A stretch of DNA of 64,000 nt from Aradus depressus (Eukaryota; Arthropoda; Insecta; Hemiptera; Aradidae): the NCBI GenBank assembly GCA_963662175.1, contig OY759224.1, positions 22,887,489-22,951,488 on the forward strand, written 5' to 3'. Shown piece after piece: positions 1 to 11,368 of the stretch (positions are counted from its first letter, which is position 1; each line of letters starts with the position of its first letter). A model generated the notes under the pieces. The model ran no database searches and was not told the origin of the DNA. It saw only the letters and a list, made by a program, of their open reading frames with translations. A program made the position numbers and the translations under genes.

Positions 1-746
1 AGTAATTTTTTTTTTATTATAATCTAATATCATATATATATTAGATATATATCAAGGTGTTTGAGAAACAAAACAAGAAAACATATAAAAAACAGCTGTG
101 ATATAGTGTTAAATGTAATGGAGTCGTGAGCTAGCTCTTAAACGGTGCACTGTGGTTTGATATGTTTTAAATAAAAATGAAGTTGAACAATTAGATGAAA
201 GTTGACTGGGGTGGAATTAAAGTGTGAAGAGTTGACGGGGTCTGGTTTGTGTGGTAGAGGCGTCGAGAAGGTACAATTAATAATATATATTTTTCAATAT
301 GCCCAAATAAAAATAATAATAGTTTTTAAGTATTTAGTTAAATGATTTTGTTGCTTTGTTTTTCTTTTGCTTTGTTCAATGTTTAGTTTTTTTTATTAGA
401 ATGTGCAAATAAAGCAAATAACCCAATTATTTGTCCTCTTCAAATTCTATTCTATTCATCTTCCCTGTTGTCCCAGTAGTATCATTTAAAAAACCTTTGG
501 ATTAGAAATTAATATTATTTAAAATTATTAAAAATTGGTATCTCTTTGTGAATCCAAGTGTAAAGTTTGTTTAATTGAATTTTTTTCGTTGTATACGTGT
601 ACTTTCTTAAAAATTGCACGTCTTAAATTATTGATAATATTTTTTTAGGGCAATTTTCGGCAAACTACTGTAGAAATCAAAATTTAAATAAACGAAAGAG
701 ATCAAATTTCTACAGGAAATGTGGTAGCAAACAAGCTTTTATCACA
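1..746 (+). repeat. 5' LTR of element A (partial)
   Basis: This matches 4222-4967 without indels and ends ...ATCACA. If the LTR begins at the TGTGATG at 4184 of the 3' copy, about 38 bases are missing before base 1. The LTR could begin further upstream, because another TGTGATG lies near 3446. Confidence 0.85.
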
Positions 747-1000
747 TTTTTGGCATATCCCTTGTGTGGACGATTTTCGCCACAAAGCCCCATCATATTT
801 TGGCCAAACCTAGATGGGAGAATTTTTTTATATTAATTAAAGTAGGGAAATAGGTTGAAAAAGATGAAAAGGATAGAATAGAGACAAATAAGGGTTACAT
901 TTAATTTTGAGAAATAATATTTTTTTTGACGACTTCAAAAGAAGGTTACTATTTTAACATTGTTTTGGTTTAGTAATTATATATTTAGTAAAGTAAGAAA
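747..1000 (+). other. Leader between 5' LTR and gag-like ORF
   Basis: This is untranslated leader of element A. No convincing primer-binding site directly abuts the LTR; the sequence after it starts TTTTTGGC. No other feature seen. Confidence 0.5.
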
Positions 1001-2110
1001 ATGCCAATTACCAGAGGACAAGCGAGAAGATTAGAGGAGGAAAGTAGAGAGGAAGGGTCGAGTTTGGAGGAAAGATCCGATATGGAGTTATCGGAAGATA
1101 GAGAAAGGGAGACTCCAGCCGCAATGGAGTCCATGCAGGGTACTGGTGAGGAGTCGCAAGGGGAGGGAGTAAATAAAGATAAAGAAAAAAAGGGCATTGC
1201 TGCTCCTGATATGGAATGGCTCCGTGTTGTGTTAACAAAGTTAACTGGGGATATGAATCAAAAAATGGAAGAGCAAAGTAATAAATTAGGAAATTTAGTA
1301 ACAAAGTTAACTGGGGAAATGGGGAATATCAATCAAAAAATAGAAGAACAGGGAAAAGAATTAAGGGGGGATATTGGAAATATCAATCAAAAAATAGAAG
1401 AACAAGGAAATGAATTAAAGGGAGAAATGGGAAATTTAAGAGGCGACATTAAAAATTTAGAAGTTAAATTAAATAATAATATGGACAATTTGAAGGACCA
1501 GATAGAGAATTTGCAGAAAGATAAACAATGTTTAGGAAATCGAATGGATAAAGCAGGAGAAAACTTAGAAAAGCACTTAAATCAAAAAATTAACAAGTTG
1601 GATGAAGGGAATTCTGAAGTAGAAAAAGAGGTTCTTATTATTGACAGTCAGTCACAAGTTGATGAGGTAGAAGGAACAGAGAATAACAGTGGGGAGGAAC
1701 AGACCCAAATTTTAGAGAAAGATGTGGAGGAAGAGAATCAAAATGTAGAAAAATTAGAATTAAGTGAAATTCAAGAAAATAGGATTAATATTGATGTGGA
1801 TGGACAGAGTGAAAGGAACATTTTGATGTTATTAGACAAAACAAACGAACAGACTGAGGACAACAAACGAAAGACAAATTTTAATTTTAAAGAAAATCTA
1901 GTAGAAACCTACAGACAAAATGGAAATAGAAAGAAGGCTAATAAAAGATATAAGAACAATTTTAAAAAGAGAGTAAAAGCATTCAAACAGGTATTAAGGA
2001 CAAAATTAACACTGAACAAATATTTAGAGAAGGGGGAGGGGATTTTTAAAGACATAATTCGCCGGGGCATCCGGAAAAAGATAAAATTAAATTTGGGCTT
2101 TGCAATATAA
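1001..2110 (+). CDS. Gag-like coiled-coil protein of element A
   Basis: A 369-residue frame starts at an ATG with MPITRGQARRLEEE, a start that resembles the N termini of arthropod gypsy Gag proteins. Residues about 70-210 are a long charged coiled coil with internal repeats around the motif NINQKIEEQG. An acidic stretch follows at about 210-290. The C terminus (about 300-369) is strongly basic, rich in Lys and Arg, and could bind nucleic acid. There is no zinc knuckle and no capsid motif I can identify. It is the only protein the element encodes. The layout (coiled coil, then basic tail) matches the ORF at 45169-46221, although the two show little direct sequence identity. The role as a particle protein is inferred from position between LTRs. 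Confidence 0.65.
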   Translation: MPITRGQARRLEEESREEGSSLEERSDMELSEDRERETPAAMESMQGTGEESQGEGVNKDKEKKGIAAPDMEWLRVVLTKLTGDMNQKMEEQSNKLGNLVTKLTGEMGNINQKIEEQGKELRGDIGNINQKIEEQGNELKGEMGNLRGDIKNLEVKLNNNMDNLKDQIENLQKDKQCLGNRMDKAGENLEKHLNQKINKLDEGNSEVEKEVLIIDSQSQVDEVEGTENNSGEEQTQILEKDVEEENQNVEKLELSEIQENRINIDVDGQSERNILMLLDKTNEQTEDNKRKTNFNFKENLVETYRQNGNRKKANKRYKNNFKKRVKAFKQVLRTKLTLNKYLEKGEGIFKDIIRRGIRKKIKLNLGFAI

Positions 2111-4183
2111 TTGCATTAGCCACTTTTTATAGTGAACCTATTTTTTTTGCAACTCGGATGAGTTTGAGGAAATGACTGACAGACTAACATGACAGAATTA
2201 GGATTAATTTAAAATATGACGAAGTGACATTGGACTAATATAATAGTATGAATGATACATTTATTTTTGGATGAGAGAATTTTGGTATATGAAGAGTATG
2301 GATGAATTTTGGTATAGTTCTGCGTTTAAATTAATTAGGATTTACATTTTTTTTTAGGATTAGATTAGATGTTAGGATCAGTATAAAATTAATCTAAGAT
2401 TATATTTAGGGATTAGTCATCCAAATTTAACATATACAAATTATTTATTTGAGACTTACATGTTAATAATGATATTATTGAAAATTAAAACATATACATA
2501 CAACTGATTTTTTTTTAACGAACATAATATGGAAGAAGATAGATTTTTTTTTATTATATTTTTTATTACAAAATGTTAGAAAGATAATCAGCAGGCTGAG
2601 AGATGCCTAGATCTCTTTGGAGACATGACGAACTTCCTGAGGCCGAGTCAAGGGGACAGATTTTCTGTTTCGGAACTGTTCAGCTAGGATACCGGACGTG
2701 ACTAAATCATAATAATATTATAAATTAGAAAGACGAACGAAACTGTATAGAAGCATTGGAAGAATAATATATTATATAAATTGTATGTATGCATAGGTTA
2801 TTAAGTTTTTGTTATTATAAATTCTATTATTTAGGCAAGTTCATTTATTATTTGAGTAACATGTTTTTTCTACGTAAATTTGTTTAATAGAGAGAGTAGA
2901 TGAGAATGGGAAGAGTTGTAGGAGCAAATTATATAACTTTAGGAATAGGAACAAACAAAGGGTAATATTAATTAGAGAAGTTTTGAATTAATTGCTGATG
3001 ACATTCTTTTAGACGTCTGGATTATATAGATTTGTTTTGGGAGAAATTATTTTTTTTAATCCTAGTAAGAGCTAGTGATTAATTGGAGATTTATATATTT
3101 TTTTGATCTGCGAGAGATGATTTTTTTTGTGTCGACTAGAAAGAACTAGCGATATATATATAGGAGATTTATGATGTAGTGTTGGTTGCCTACCTGAGAT
3201 AGGAGGAACCGTATTTTTGCTACGTCAACGATGAAGTTATTATTATTAGGGAGTTATTAGTAGAGAAGGAAGTTGAAGTAAAAATATATGTGAGATACAT
3301 TTTTTTTTAGTTAGGAAGTATGAAGGACGTCTCAAAGAATTTAATACCTCAAAAGACAAGTACTATATATATTAAATAAATTAAATTTGTATTCCATATT
3401 ACCCGGCGTGAGGCCTAATTTTGATTGTTAAGTAATATTTTGGAAGTGTGATGAAGTAAATAAAAAAGGATTTATTTAATTTTTATTTCAAGTAAATTTT
3501 TTTATATAAAATCTTTTTATATAATTATTTTGAATACATACAAATGTTAAATTGATGGTAAAGGCGGAAAGTAAAATTAATTGGCAATTTCTTAAATCTA
3601 TATGCAACTTGATTATTTCCAAACTTGATTTCATGACTATGACTGATCCTGTAAATATGTAAAAATTTAGTATTATATTTTTTATGTTCAATTAGTTCAA
3701 ATTTTTATAAATTTAAGTTAACATATTCTTTAGGTTAAGGATTAATTGTAAATTTTTAGATTAAGATTTGCTTTTGTTTATTAGAAATTAAGTACGTATA
3801 TATATAAGTTTAATAATTGTAAATAGTAATAAAAAAAAAAATAAAAAATGGGCATATATGTATAAAAAGAGCGTCGAATTGGGCATATAAAAAATAAATC
3901 AGTGAGTGTAAGTGAGAGAGAGACTTCGATACATCGTTGAGCAATGAGTTGAAGACACCAAGGAGCCAGCCAAAATGTGCGTTATAGGAGGAAGCTAATC
4001 TACCTGTGTATTGGAGGAAGACGTTAATCCATCTGTGTACTGAAGGAGGAAGCTTATCATGTGGATTCGAGGAAGAAGCTAAATCAACCTGTGTATTGGA
4101 AGAAATTAAATCTGAAAGAACTTATATAAAAAAAAAAAATTTTGTGAACAAACATTTTTTTTTAAAAAGAAGGAAAAGGCAAA
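2111..4183 (+). other. Non-coding internal region of element A
   Basis: About 2 kb of AT-rich sequence with no supportable ORF. A TATA-like stretch lies near 3860-3890. Imperfect short repeats around the motif GAGGAAGC lie at about 3985-4110. The region ends in a polypurine tract at about 4164-4183. The short open frame at 4006-4188 lies over this repeat and tract and is not supported as a gene. Confidence 0.5.
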
Positions 4184-4967
4184 TGTGATGTACACTACGG
4201 AACATTTTTTTATGAATAAAAAGTAATTTTTTTTTTATTATAATCTAATATCATATATATATTAGATATATATCAAGGTGTTTGAGAAACAAAACAAGAA
4301 AACATATAAAAAACAGCTGTGATATAGTGTTAAATGTAATGGAGTCGTGAGCTAGCTCTTAAACGGTGCACTGTGGTTTGATATGTTTTAAATAAAAATG
4401 AAGTTGAACAATTAGATGAAAGTTGACTGGGGTGGAATTAAAGTGTGAAGAGTTGACGGGGTCTGGTTTGTGTGGTAGAGGCGTCGAGAAGGTACAATTA
4501 ATAATATATATTTTTCAATATGCCCAAATAAAAATAATAATATTTTTTAAGTATTTAGTTAAATGATTTTGTTGCTTTGTTTTTCTTTTGCTTTGTTCAA
4601 TGTTTAGTTCTTTTTATTAGAATGTGCAAATAAAGCAAATAACCCAATTATTTGTCCTCTTCAAATTCTATTCTATTCATCTTCCCTGTTGTCCCAGTAG
4701 TATCATTTAAAAAACCTTTGGATTAGAAATTAATATTATTTAAAATTATTAAAAATTGGTATCTCTTTGTGAATCCAAGTGTAAAGTTTGTTTAATTGAA
4801 TTTTTTTCGTTGTATACGTGTACTTTCTTAAAAATTGCACGTCTTAAATTATTGATAATATTTTTTTAGGGCAATTTTCGGCAAACTACTGTAGAAATCA
4901 AAATTTAAATAAACAAAAGAGATCAAATTTCTACAGGAAATGTGGTAGCAAACAAGCTTTTATCACA
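4184..4967 (+). repeat. 3' LTR of element A
   Basis: It begins TGTGAT after a polypurine tract and ends ATCACA, a 6-bp inverted repeat at the ends. The part from 4222 is duplicated at base 1. An AATAAAA polyadenylation-like signal lies near 4214. The left boundary is inferred from the termini, not from the duplicate. Confidence 0.75.
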
Positions 4968-5410
4968 GTAGCGATGACACCAAGGCATACTAAAAAATTT
5001 GTTAATTATATGTTTTTTTTTTTTTAAGTTTATATGCTGGAAAATAATAAATCAATTATATACAGATATTCTACTACTAATTCCAAAAATCACATAAGAA
5101 TTTTTTGTGTCGCCACTCTTTTTTGGGCATATATAATTTAATAAAAAAAAAACAACAGTACCTTCTTTTGTAGCTTACTCACGAGTGTCCTTCTGTCTTC
5201 TATATCATACCATTTCTTATTATATACAAGTTGTTGATGGCTACTTCACCAAAAAATAATAAATAATTATCACATTTCCTGTACAAATTGGCTGGTCTTA
5301 TATAAAATTTTGATTTCTACAGTAGTTTCCGAAAAGGGTTTTAATAAAAATAAATATAAACTTTACGACGTGCACTTTTGAACAAAAAAAAAATATATAT
5401 ATCTTAACAG
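4968..5410. other. AT-rich spacer with an inverted LTR fragment
   Basis: No gene seen. Positions about 5267-5335 are the reverse complement of part of the element A LTR (compare 648-735), for example ATTTCTACAGTAGTTT against AAACTACTGTAGAAAT. A decayed inverted LTR piece therefore lies within 400 bp of the intact one, and transcripts could fold back here. Confidence 0.6.
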
Positions 5411-5866
5411 TATTTTAATATGTATAATGTGTGTACTTTCTTTATATCACACCACGTAATTTTATCTTGTTCACAGACACACATAGACAGACAGAAATAT
5501 TTTAATATGTGTAATGTGTGTACTTTTTGTACGTCACACCATATAATTTTATCTTGTTCACAGACTCACATAGACAGACAGAAATATTTTAATATGTGTA
5601 ATGTGTGTACTTTTTGTGCATCACACCATATAATTTTATCTTGTTCACAGACTCACATAGACAGACAGAAATATTTTAATATGTGTAATGTGTGTACTTT
5701 TTGTGCATCACACCATATAATTTTATCTTGTTCACAGACTCACATAGACAGACAGAAATATTTTAATATGTGTAATGTGTGTACTTTTTGTGCATCACAC
5801 CATATAATTTTATCTTGTTCACAGACTCACATAGACAGACAGAAATATTTTAATATGTGTAATGTG
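5411..5866. repeat. 87-bp tandem array, about five copies
   Basis: The unit recurs every 87 bp (for example GAAATATTTT at 5494, 5581 and 5668). The last four copies are almost identical. Because 87 is divisible by three, a 172-residue frame stays open through the array (29-residue repeat starting MCNVCTFC). There is no sign of gene structure around it. Confidence 0.9.
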
Positions 5867-7004
5867 TCATATTTCAAGGTCATTACAGTATTTTTACACT
5901 ATTTTTGGGAAGAAGTATGTGTGTGTGTACGTATGTAAGTACGTGCGTGGTCAACTTTTCCTGCACGATATCTCGCGAATGAAAAATGATAAAGCCTCCG
6001 TTTTGGTGCCAGTCGAAGTGTATCAACGTAGATATCATCTGAAAGGAATTTTATCAAATTTGGTCCACCAATTTTTTGTTTGAACAAAGACTGCTAAAAA
6101 AAGGGATTTTAGGAATTCTTGAAAAAGATTCATCCGATCTAATTTTTTCTGGTGGCAATGTAGCATCCTTTAGAGCCAGATTGAGAAATAGGCTATATGG
6201 CGTCTGAAAATTTTGAGCGGAAGGGTGGGTTAGGTTATGGGAGGGGCTAGGCATAAAAATTGTTTTAGCTCATTAACGAATAGTCGGATTGTCAATAGCC
6301 GATTGAAAAATAGGGTGTGTGAAGGTCTCAAAATACTTTGGGGGGGGGGGGGGGGGGGGGGGTATTGAGAGGGCCCTGTGCATAAATACAGTGCTAGCTC
6401 ATAAACGGAATGTCGGATCATGATTATTAATGATATTGATACCATGCAGGGAAGTTTGTCGTTTGGTCCTCAAGGGCTTAGTTAGAAATGCCACCTTTGT
6501 AGTCGTAATATATGGCCCAGTAATTTCCTCTGATTTAGGGTGCAAAGGCGCGAAACACACACATCCGAGAACCTGCTTGTTCATTTCTGGAATCAGGAGG
6601 CCTAAAGACATGAAATTTCTGGCCGATTACATAACTTTCCCTATACTTCGTGTATGAAATAAAATACATTTTATTTTGATAAACTTTCTAACTATTAATT
6701 TAGACTTGAAGTATATGTTATTTTTTTCCTCTTTAATAATATTCAACATTTACACAATTTATAAATTAACTTATAAAACATAAATTTGTTATGCAAATTC
6801 ATTTTGATTAATTTATTTTCATAATTTACGTTGGGAGTTCGAATATATAAAATCATAAATACGACAGGAGAAAATATGAATAAGCTTGGGTTCACTTTCT
6901 TTATTTGCTAAAGAATTCATAGACACTTTTATTGGTTGATTCGCTACTACTGAATCGATTATAAAGTATTTTAATACAAAATGTAAAATATTTATATTAG
7001 ACAA
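5867..7004. other. Decayed interspersed repeats and AT-rich DNA
   Basis: No gene supported. Positions 5885-5945 are GT-rich simple sequence. Positions 6226-6300 and 6363-6420 are diverged copies of one segment, separated by a G run at 6340-6362. Positions 6610-6650 carry the motif CCGATTACATAACTTTCCC, which recurs near 44050 and, more diverged, near 51515. Positions 6660-7004 are plain AT-rich sequence. Confidence 0.55.
6340..6362 (+). repeat. Homopolymer run of about 23 G
   Basis: An uninterrupted poly-G tract between two diverged repeat copies. A complementary-type poly-C run occurs at 14530-14549. Run length is prone to assembly error. Confidence 0.9.
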
Positions 7005-7345
7005 GACACCGGTAGCTCAGTGGTATGAGTGCTTGCCTTCTGAGCTCAAGATCGTGGGTTCGAAACTCGACCGAGGTCCTTAGTTAATTTTATCTCGGAG
7101 GTAAAATAAACTTAAGCACGCCGTCCTTCGGATGGGACGATAAACGATGGTCCCGAGCCTGTACGATGTCAGGTACTCGTTAAAGACCCCTGCTATAGGC
7201 GAATGAAAATTATGGTAGGCAAACTTTAGGACTCCCACAGTAGAGTCGGGCTCATGTCCACCAGAGTGACGAATGAGCGCTCTGGTAGTCGGAGATACGA
7301 AATCGCAGTTAAAGCCCGGGCATGTGTCATAATAACTAACTATTT
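7005..7345 (+). mobile_element. tRNA-derived SINE, copy 1
   Basis: The head (7005-7080) has an A box (TAGCTCAGTGGT, 7013-7024) and a B box (GGTTCGAAACT, 7057-7067), the RNA polymerase III internal promoter. It is followed by a non-tRNA body containing TCAGGTACTCGTTAAAGACC and ending near AAAGCCCGGGCATG. Copies or fragments lie at 22861-23088, 23225-23345, 23415-23686 and 31737-31835. It sits about 25 bp upstream of exon D0. Confidence 0.85.
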
Positions 7346-7370
7346 ATTTAGGATAAATTAATGTTCACAG

Positions 7371-7420
7371 ATGCATTTCATGACAGCTATGAGTTCTTAC
7401 CCGGCGAAGAGGAAGACGAT
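7371..7420 (+). CDS. Microexon D0 of the modular gene
   Basis: This is a 50-nt exon, from acceptor TTCACAG to donor GTAAGT. It is read from phase 1 to phase 0 and encodes acidic residues ..AFHDSYEFLPGEEEDD. It matches exon D1 (31926-31981) in the pattern A-F-x-D-x-(Y/W)-E...P-(x)-E-E, in phases, and in its intron start (gtaagt followed by tggtttattt in both). The 5' partner exons lie upstream of the window or were not found. It is the most upstream exon I can support, and its first residue depends on the unseen exon before it. Confidence 0.68.
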
Positions 7421-7429
7421 GTAAGTTGT

Positions 7430-7560
7430 GGTTTATTTTCATTATTTATTTTATCTTTACTTCATTTATCATTACTTGTTTTATCATTAATTTTTTTATC
7501 TTTACTTATTTTATCATTACTCATTTTAACATTACTTATTTTATCATTACTATTGGAGTA
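7430..7560. repeat. Low-complexity TTTATCATTACT-type repeats
   Basis: Imperfect short tandem units of the form TTATTTTATCATTACT just inside the intron after exon D0. No coding role seen; the open frames here are produced by the repeat. Confidence 0.7.
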
Positions 7561-7619
7561 CAATTCGAGAGGTACTTTTTCATTTTTATAATTATGAGTA
7601 ACACATTCTTTCATTACAG

Positions 7620-7661
7620 AACATTTCTAAAAGCAGGCTACTTGATAGCTTAGAACAATAG
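7620..7661 (+). other. Possible alternative terminal exon after D0 (I0)
   Basis: An acceptor-like TTTCATTACAG precedes 7620. Read from phase 0 (the phase D0 leaves), the sequence gives 13 codons and a TAG at 7659-7661. Overlapping AATAAA signals follow at 7663-7672. The segment from about 7591 resembles the 107-bp repeat unit that starts just after exon D1, which has the same layout (ATTATGAGT, then TTTCATT..AG). A short alternative 3' end is possible, but in AT-rich DNA such signals also occur by chance. Confidence 0.3.
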
Positions 7662-7674
7662 AAATAAATAAAGC

Positions 7675-8117
7675 TATCAAAAAGAACATTTGTATGAATG
7701 ACCAAATTTATTTCAACTATTTCCCTTTGTCAACACCCTGAACTAGTTCTGTTTCCACATATATGTTTGTATTATCTGTTATTACTATATGGTTCCACAT
7801 ATATGTTTCATGTTATCTAAATCTTAATATTATTATTTATTTTATTTCTATTTTTATTTTTTTTATTTATTTGTATTTTTACTTATTTATTTGTTATTTT
7901 TCCACGTATTAGTCTAACGATATTGTTTTATGTAAATTTAGAACTAAGTTTGGTTAGGAAATATTTCATGAGATAGCTAACGGTAGAGCCGGGGGACTCC
8001 CAAGTTTTAATAGCACCCTTGCACCTGAGATGTATTTGAAGGATCGCTTTCTGCAAACTAACTTAGTTCATAACTAGACCTGACGATGGTGTAAGGCCGA
8101 AACCGGTAGTTATATAT
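7675..8117. other. Intronic spacer and left half of an interrupted repeat
   Basis: 7675-7955 is AT-rich with no feature. 7960-8117 contains GACGATGGTGTAAGGCCGAA and an AAACCGGT motif. It continues at 14031 across the gypsy insertion, so one older repeat was split by that element. Confidence 0.5.
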
Positions 8118-8372
8118 TGTTAGTTTAAAAATGTAATAAAATAACAGGAATTAAAAATAAACTCACTAAGACAAAAAGTGTATTTTTTCACACAACATAA
8201 CAAAGCAATAGCAGAAAAAAGAATGGCGTCCCTTCCGCCCCACGCCTTCCAGGTTGCTCCCCTAATCGATTGCAGCAAAAAGAAGGTATGTTCCAGGAGG
8301 CACCGAAATCCAACCCTCACTAGAACCTTCTCGGGTTGGTACGGTTGGTGATGCAGCAGTCGGTTTCTAACA
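8118..8372 (-). repeat. 3' LTR of the minus-strand gypsy
   Basis: 255 bp, TGTTAG...CTAACA. It matches 13776-14030 with about three differences (near 8208, 8302 and 8321). Confidence 0.92.
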
Positions 8373-8469
8373 CGGCCAACCCTGACGACTGCTTCGTTCT
8401 CGAAGCGCCTGGTAGGGGATGTACGTCGCCTGTTGTTTCTGTAAAATAAAAGAACGTTAAAGGTCCAAC

Positions 8470-11323
8470 GGCTCTTCCGCTACGGGTAAGAGACCGGCAA
8501 CATACTAGTGGGACCGCAGCCTCCACCTCGGCTCTTCCGCTACGGGTAAGAGACCGGCAAAACACTAGTGGGACCGCAGCCTCCACCTCGGCTCTTCCGC
8601 TACGGGTAAGAGACCGGCAACATACTAGTGGGACCGCAGCCTCCACCTCGGCTCTTCCGCTACGGGTAAGAGACCGGCAACATACTAGTGGGACCGCAGC
8701 CACCACCTCGGCTCTTCCGCTACGGGTAAGTGACCGGCAACATACTAGTGGGACCTCAGCCTCCACCTCGGCTCTTCCGCTACGGGTAAGAGACCGGCAA
8801 CATACTAGTGGGACCTCAGCCTCCACCTCGGCTCTTCCGCTACGGGTAAGAGACCGGCAAAACACTAGTGGGACCGCAGCCTCCACCTCGGCTCTTCCGC
8901 TACGGGTAAGAGACCGGCAACATACTAGTGGGACCTCAGCCTCCACCTCGGCTCTTCCGCTACGGGTAAGAGACCGGCAAAACACTAGTGGGACCGCAGC
9001 CTCCACCTCGGCTCTTCCGCTACGGGTAAGAGACCGGCAACATACTAGTGGGACCTCAGCCTCCACCTCGGCTCTTCCGCTACGGGTAAGAGACCGGCAA
9101 AACACTAGTGGGACCGCAGCCTCCACCTCGGCTCTTCCGCTACGGGTAAGAGACGGCAAAACACTAGTGGGACCGCAGCCTCCACCTCGGCTCTTCCGCT
9201 ACGGGTAAGAGACCGGCAACATACTAGTGGGACCGCAGCCTCCACCTCGGCTCTTCCGCTACGGGTAAGAGACCGGCAAAACACTAGTGGGACCGCAGCC
9301 TCCACCTCGGCTCTTCCGCTACGGGTAAGAGACCGGCAAAACACTAGTGGGACCGCAGCCTCCACCTCCGCTCTTCCGCTACGGGTAAGAGACCGGCAAC
9401 ATACTAGTGGGACCTCAGCCTCCACCACGGCTCTTCCGCTACGGGTAAGAGACCGGCAAAACACTAGTGGGACCGCAGCCTCCACCTCGGCTCTTCCGCT
9501 ACGGGTAAGAGACCGGCAAAACACTAGTGGGACCGCAGCCTCCACCTCGGCTCTTCCGCTACGGGTAAGAGACCGGCAAAACACTAGTGGGACCGCAGCC
9601 TCCACCTCGGCTCTTCCGCTACGGGTAAGAGACCGGCAACATACTAGTGGGACCGCAGCCTCCACCTCGGCTCTTCCGCTACGGGTAAGAGACCGGCAAA
9701 ACACTAGTGGGACCGCAGCCTCCACCTCGGCTCTTCCGCTACGGGTAAGAAACCGGCAAAACACTAGTGGGACCGCAGCCTCCACCTCGGCTCTTCCGCT
9801 ACGGGTAAGAGACCGGCAACATACTAGTGGGACCTCAGCCTCCACCTCGGCTCTTCCGCTACGGGTAAGAGACCGGCAAAACACTAGTGGGACCGCAGCC
9901 TCCACCTCGGCTCTTCCGCTACGGGTAAGAGACCGGCAACATACTAGTGGGACCTCAGCCTCCACCTCGGCTCTTCCGCTACGGGTAAGAGACCGGCAAA
10001 ACACTAGTGGGACCGCAGCCTCCACCTCGGCTCTTCCGCTACGGGTAAGAGACCGGCAAAACACTAGTGGGACCGCAGCCTCCACCTCGGCTCTTCCGCT
10101 ACGGGTAAGAGACCGGCAAAACACTAGTGGGACCGCAGCCTCCACCTCGGCTCTTCCGCTACGGGTAAGAAACCGGCAAAACACTAGTGGGACCGCAGCC
10201 TCCACCTCGGCTCTTCCGCTACGGGTAAGAGACCGGCAAAACACTAGTGGGACCGCAGCCTCCACCTCGGCTCTTCCGCTACGGGTAAGAGACCGGCAAC
10301 ATACTAGTGGGACCGCAGCCTCCACCTCGGCTCTTCCGCTACGGGTAAGAGACCGGCAAAACACTAGTGGGACCGCAGCCTCCACCTCGGCTCTTCCGCT
10401 ACGGGTAAGAGACCGGCAAAACACTAGTGGGACCGCAGCCTCCACCTCGGCTCTTCCGCTACGGGTAAGAGACCGGCAAAACACTAGTGGGACCGCAGCC
10501 TCCACCTCGGCTCTTCCGCTACGGGTAAGAGACCGGCAAAACACTAGTGGGACCGCAGCCTCCACCTCGGCTCTTCCGCTACGGGTAAGAGACCGGCAAC
10601 ATACTAGTGGGACCTCAGCCTCCACCTCGGCTCTTCCGCTACGGGTAAGAGACCGGCAACATACTAGTGGGATCTCAGCCTCCACCTCGGCTCTTCCGCT
10701 ACGGGTAAGAGACCAGCAAAACACTAGTGGGACCGCAGCCTCCACCTCGGCTCTTCCGCTACGGGTAAGAGACCGGCAACATACTAGTGGGACCGCAGCC
10801 TCCACCTCGGCTCTTCCGCTACGGGTAAGTGACCGGCAACATACTAGTGGGACCTCAGCCTCCACCTCGGCTCTTCCGCTACGGGTAAGAGACCGGCAAC
10901 ATACTAGTGGGACCGCAGCCTCCACCTCGGCTCTTCCGCTACGGGTAAGTGACCGGCAACATACTAGTGGGACCTCAGCCTCCACCTCGGCTCTTCCGCT
11001 ACGGGTAAGAGACCGGCAACATACTAGTGGGACCTCAGCCTCCACCTCGGCTCTTCCGCTACGGGTAAGAGACCGGCAAAACACTAGTAGGACCGCAGCC
11101 TCCACCTCGGCTCTTCCGCTACGGGTAAGAGACCGGCAACATACTAGTGGGACCTCAGCCTCCACCTCGGCTCTTCCGCTACGGGTAAGTGACCGTCAAC
11201 ATACTAGTGGGACCTCAGCCTCCACCTCGGCTCTTCCGCTACGGGTAAGAGACCGGCAAAATACTAGTGGGACCGCAGCCTCCTCCTCGGCTCTTCCGCT
11301 ACGGGTAAGAGACCGGCAAAATA
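8470..11323 (-). repeat. 60-bp tandem array, about 47 copies, inside the gypsy element
   Basis: A near-perfect 60-bp unit contains ACTAGTGGGACC and GCTCTTCCGCTACGGG. Two main variants alternate irregularly (CATACTAGTGGGACCTCAG and AACACTAGTGGGACCGCAG). On the minus strand the unit is an open 20-residue repeat with core SLTRSGRAEVEA. The frame is broken once, by a single-base deletion near 9154. The array is bounded by element sequence on both sides, so it expanded inside the retrotransposon. It is much richer in GC than the surrounding DNA. Confidence 0.95.
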
Positions 11324-11368
11324 CACAAAAAGGAATCACTCACCCGGAGAATCCTCAGATGATTCCAA

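Larger units (their letters stand above)
1..4967 (+). mobile_element. Gag-only LTR retrotransposon (element A), 5' end cut by window
   Basis: Positions 1-746 and 4222-4967 are direct repeats with a constant offset of 4221 and only about three substitutions, so they are the two LTRs. The window starts inside the 5' LTR. Between them lies one open frame (1001-2110) with no protease, reverse transcriptase or integrase. It is therefore a non-autonomous (LARD-like) element that needs enzymes supplied in trans. A purine-rich tract at about 4164-4183 precedes the 3' LTR. The target-site duplication cannot be tested because the left flank is missing. The element has the same plan as the one at 44124-49441. 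Confidence 0.85.

Noticed and set aside
4006..4188. 60-residue ORF before the 3' LTR of element A
   Set aside because: It lies over short internal repeats and the polypurine tract. No conserved motif.
5420..5938. 172-residue ORF with cysteine-rich 29-residue repeats
   Set aside because: It is a near-perfect 87-bp minisatellite whose unit is divisible by three. No splice or promoter context supports it.
7005..7080. tRNA gene
   Set aside because: It has the A and B boxes but continues into a repeated non-tRNA body with several copies in the window, so it is a SINE head.
8470..11323. CRISPR-like regular repeats
   Set aside because: Units are directly adjacent without unique spacers, inside an LTR element in a eukaryotic genome.
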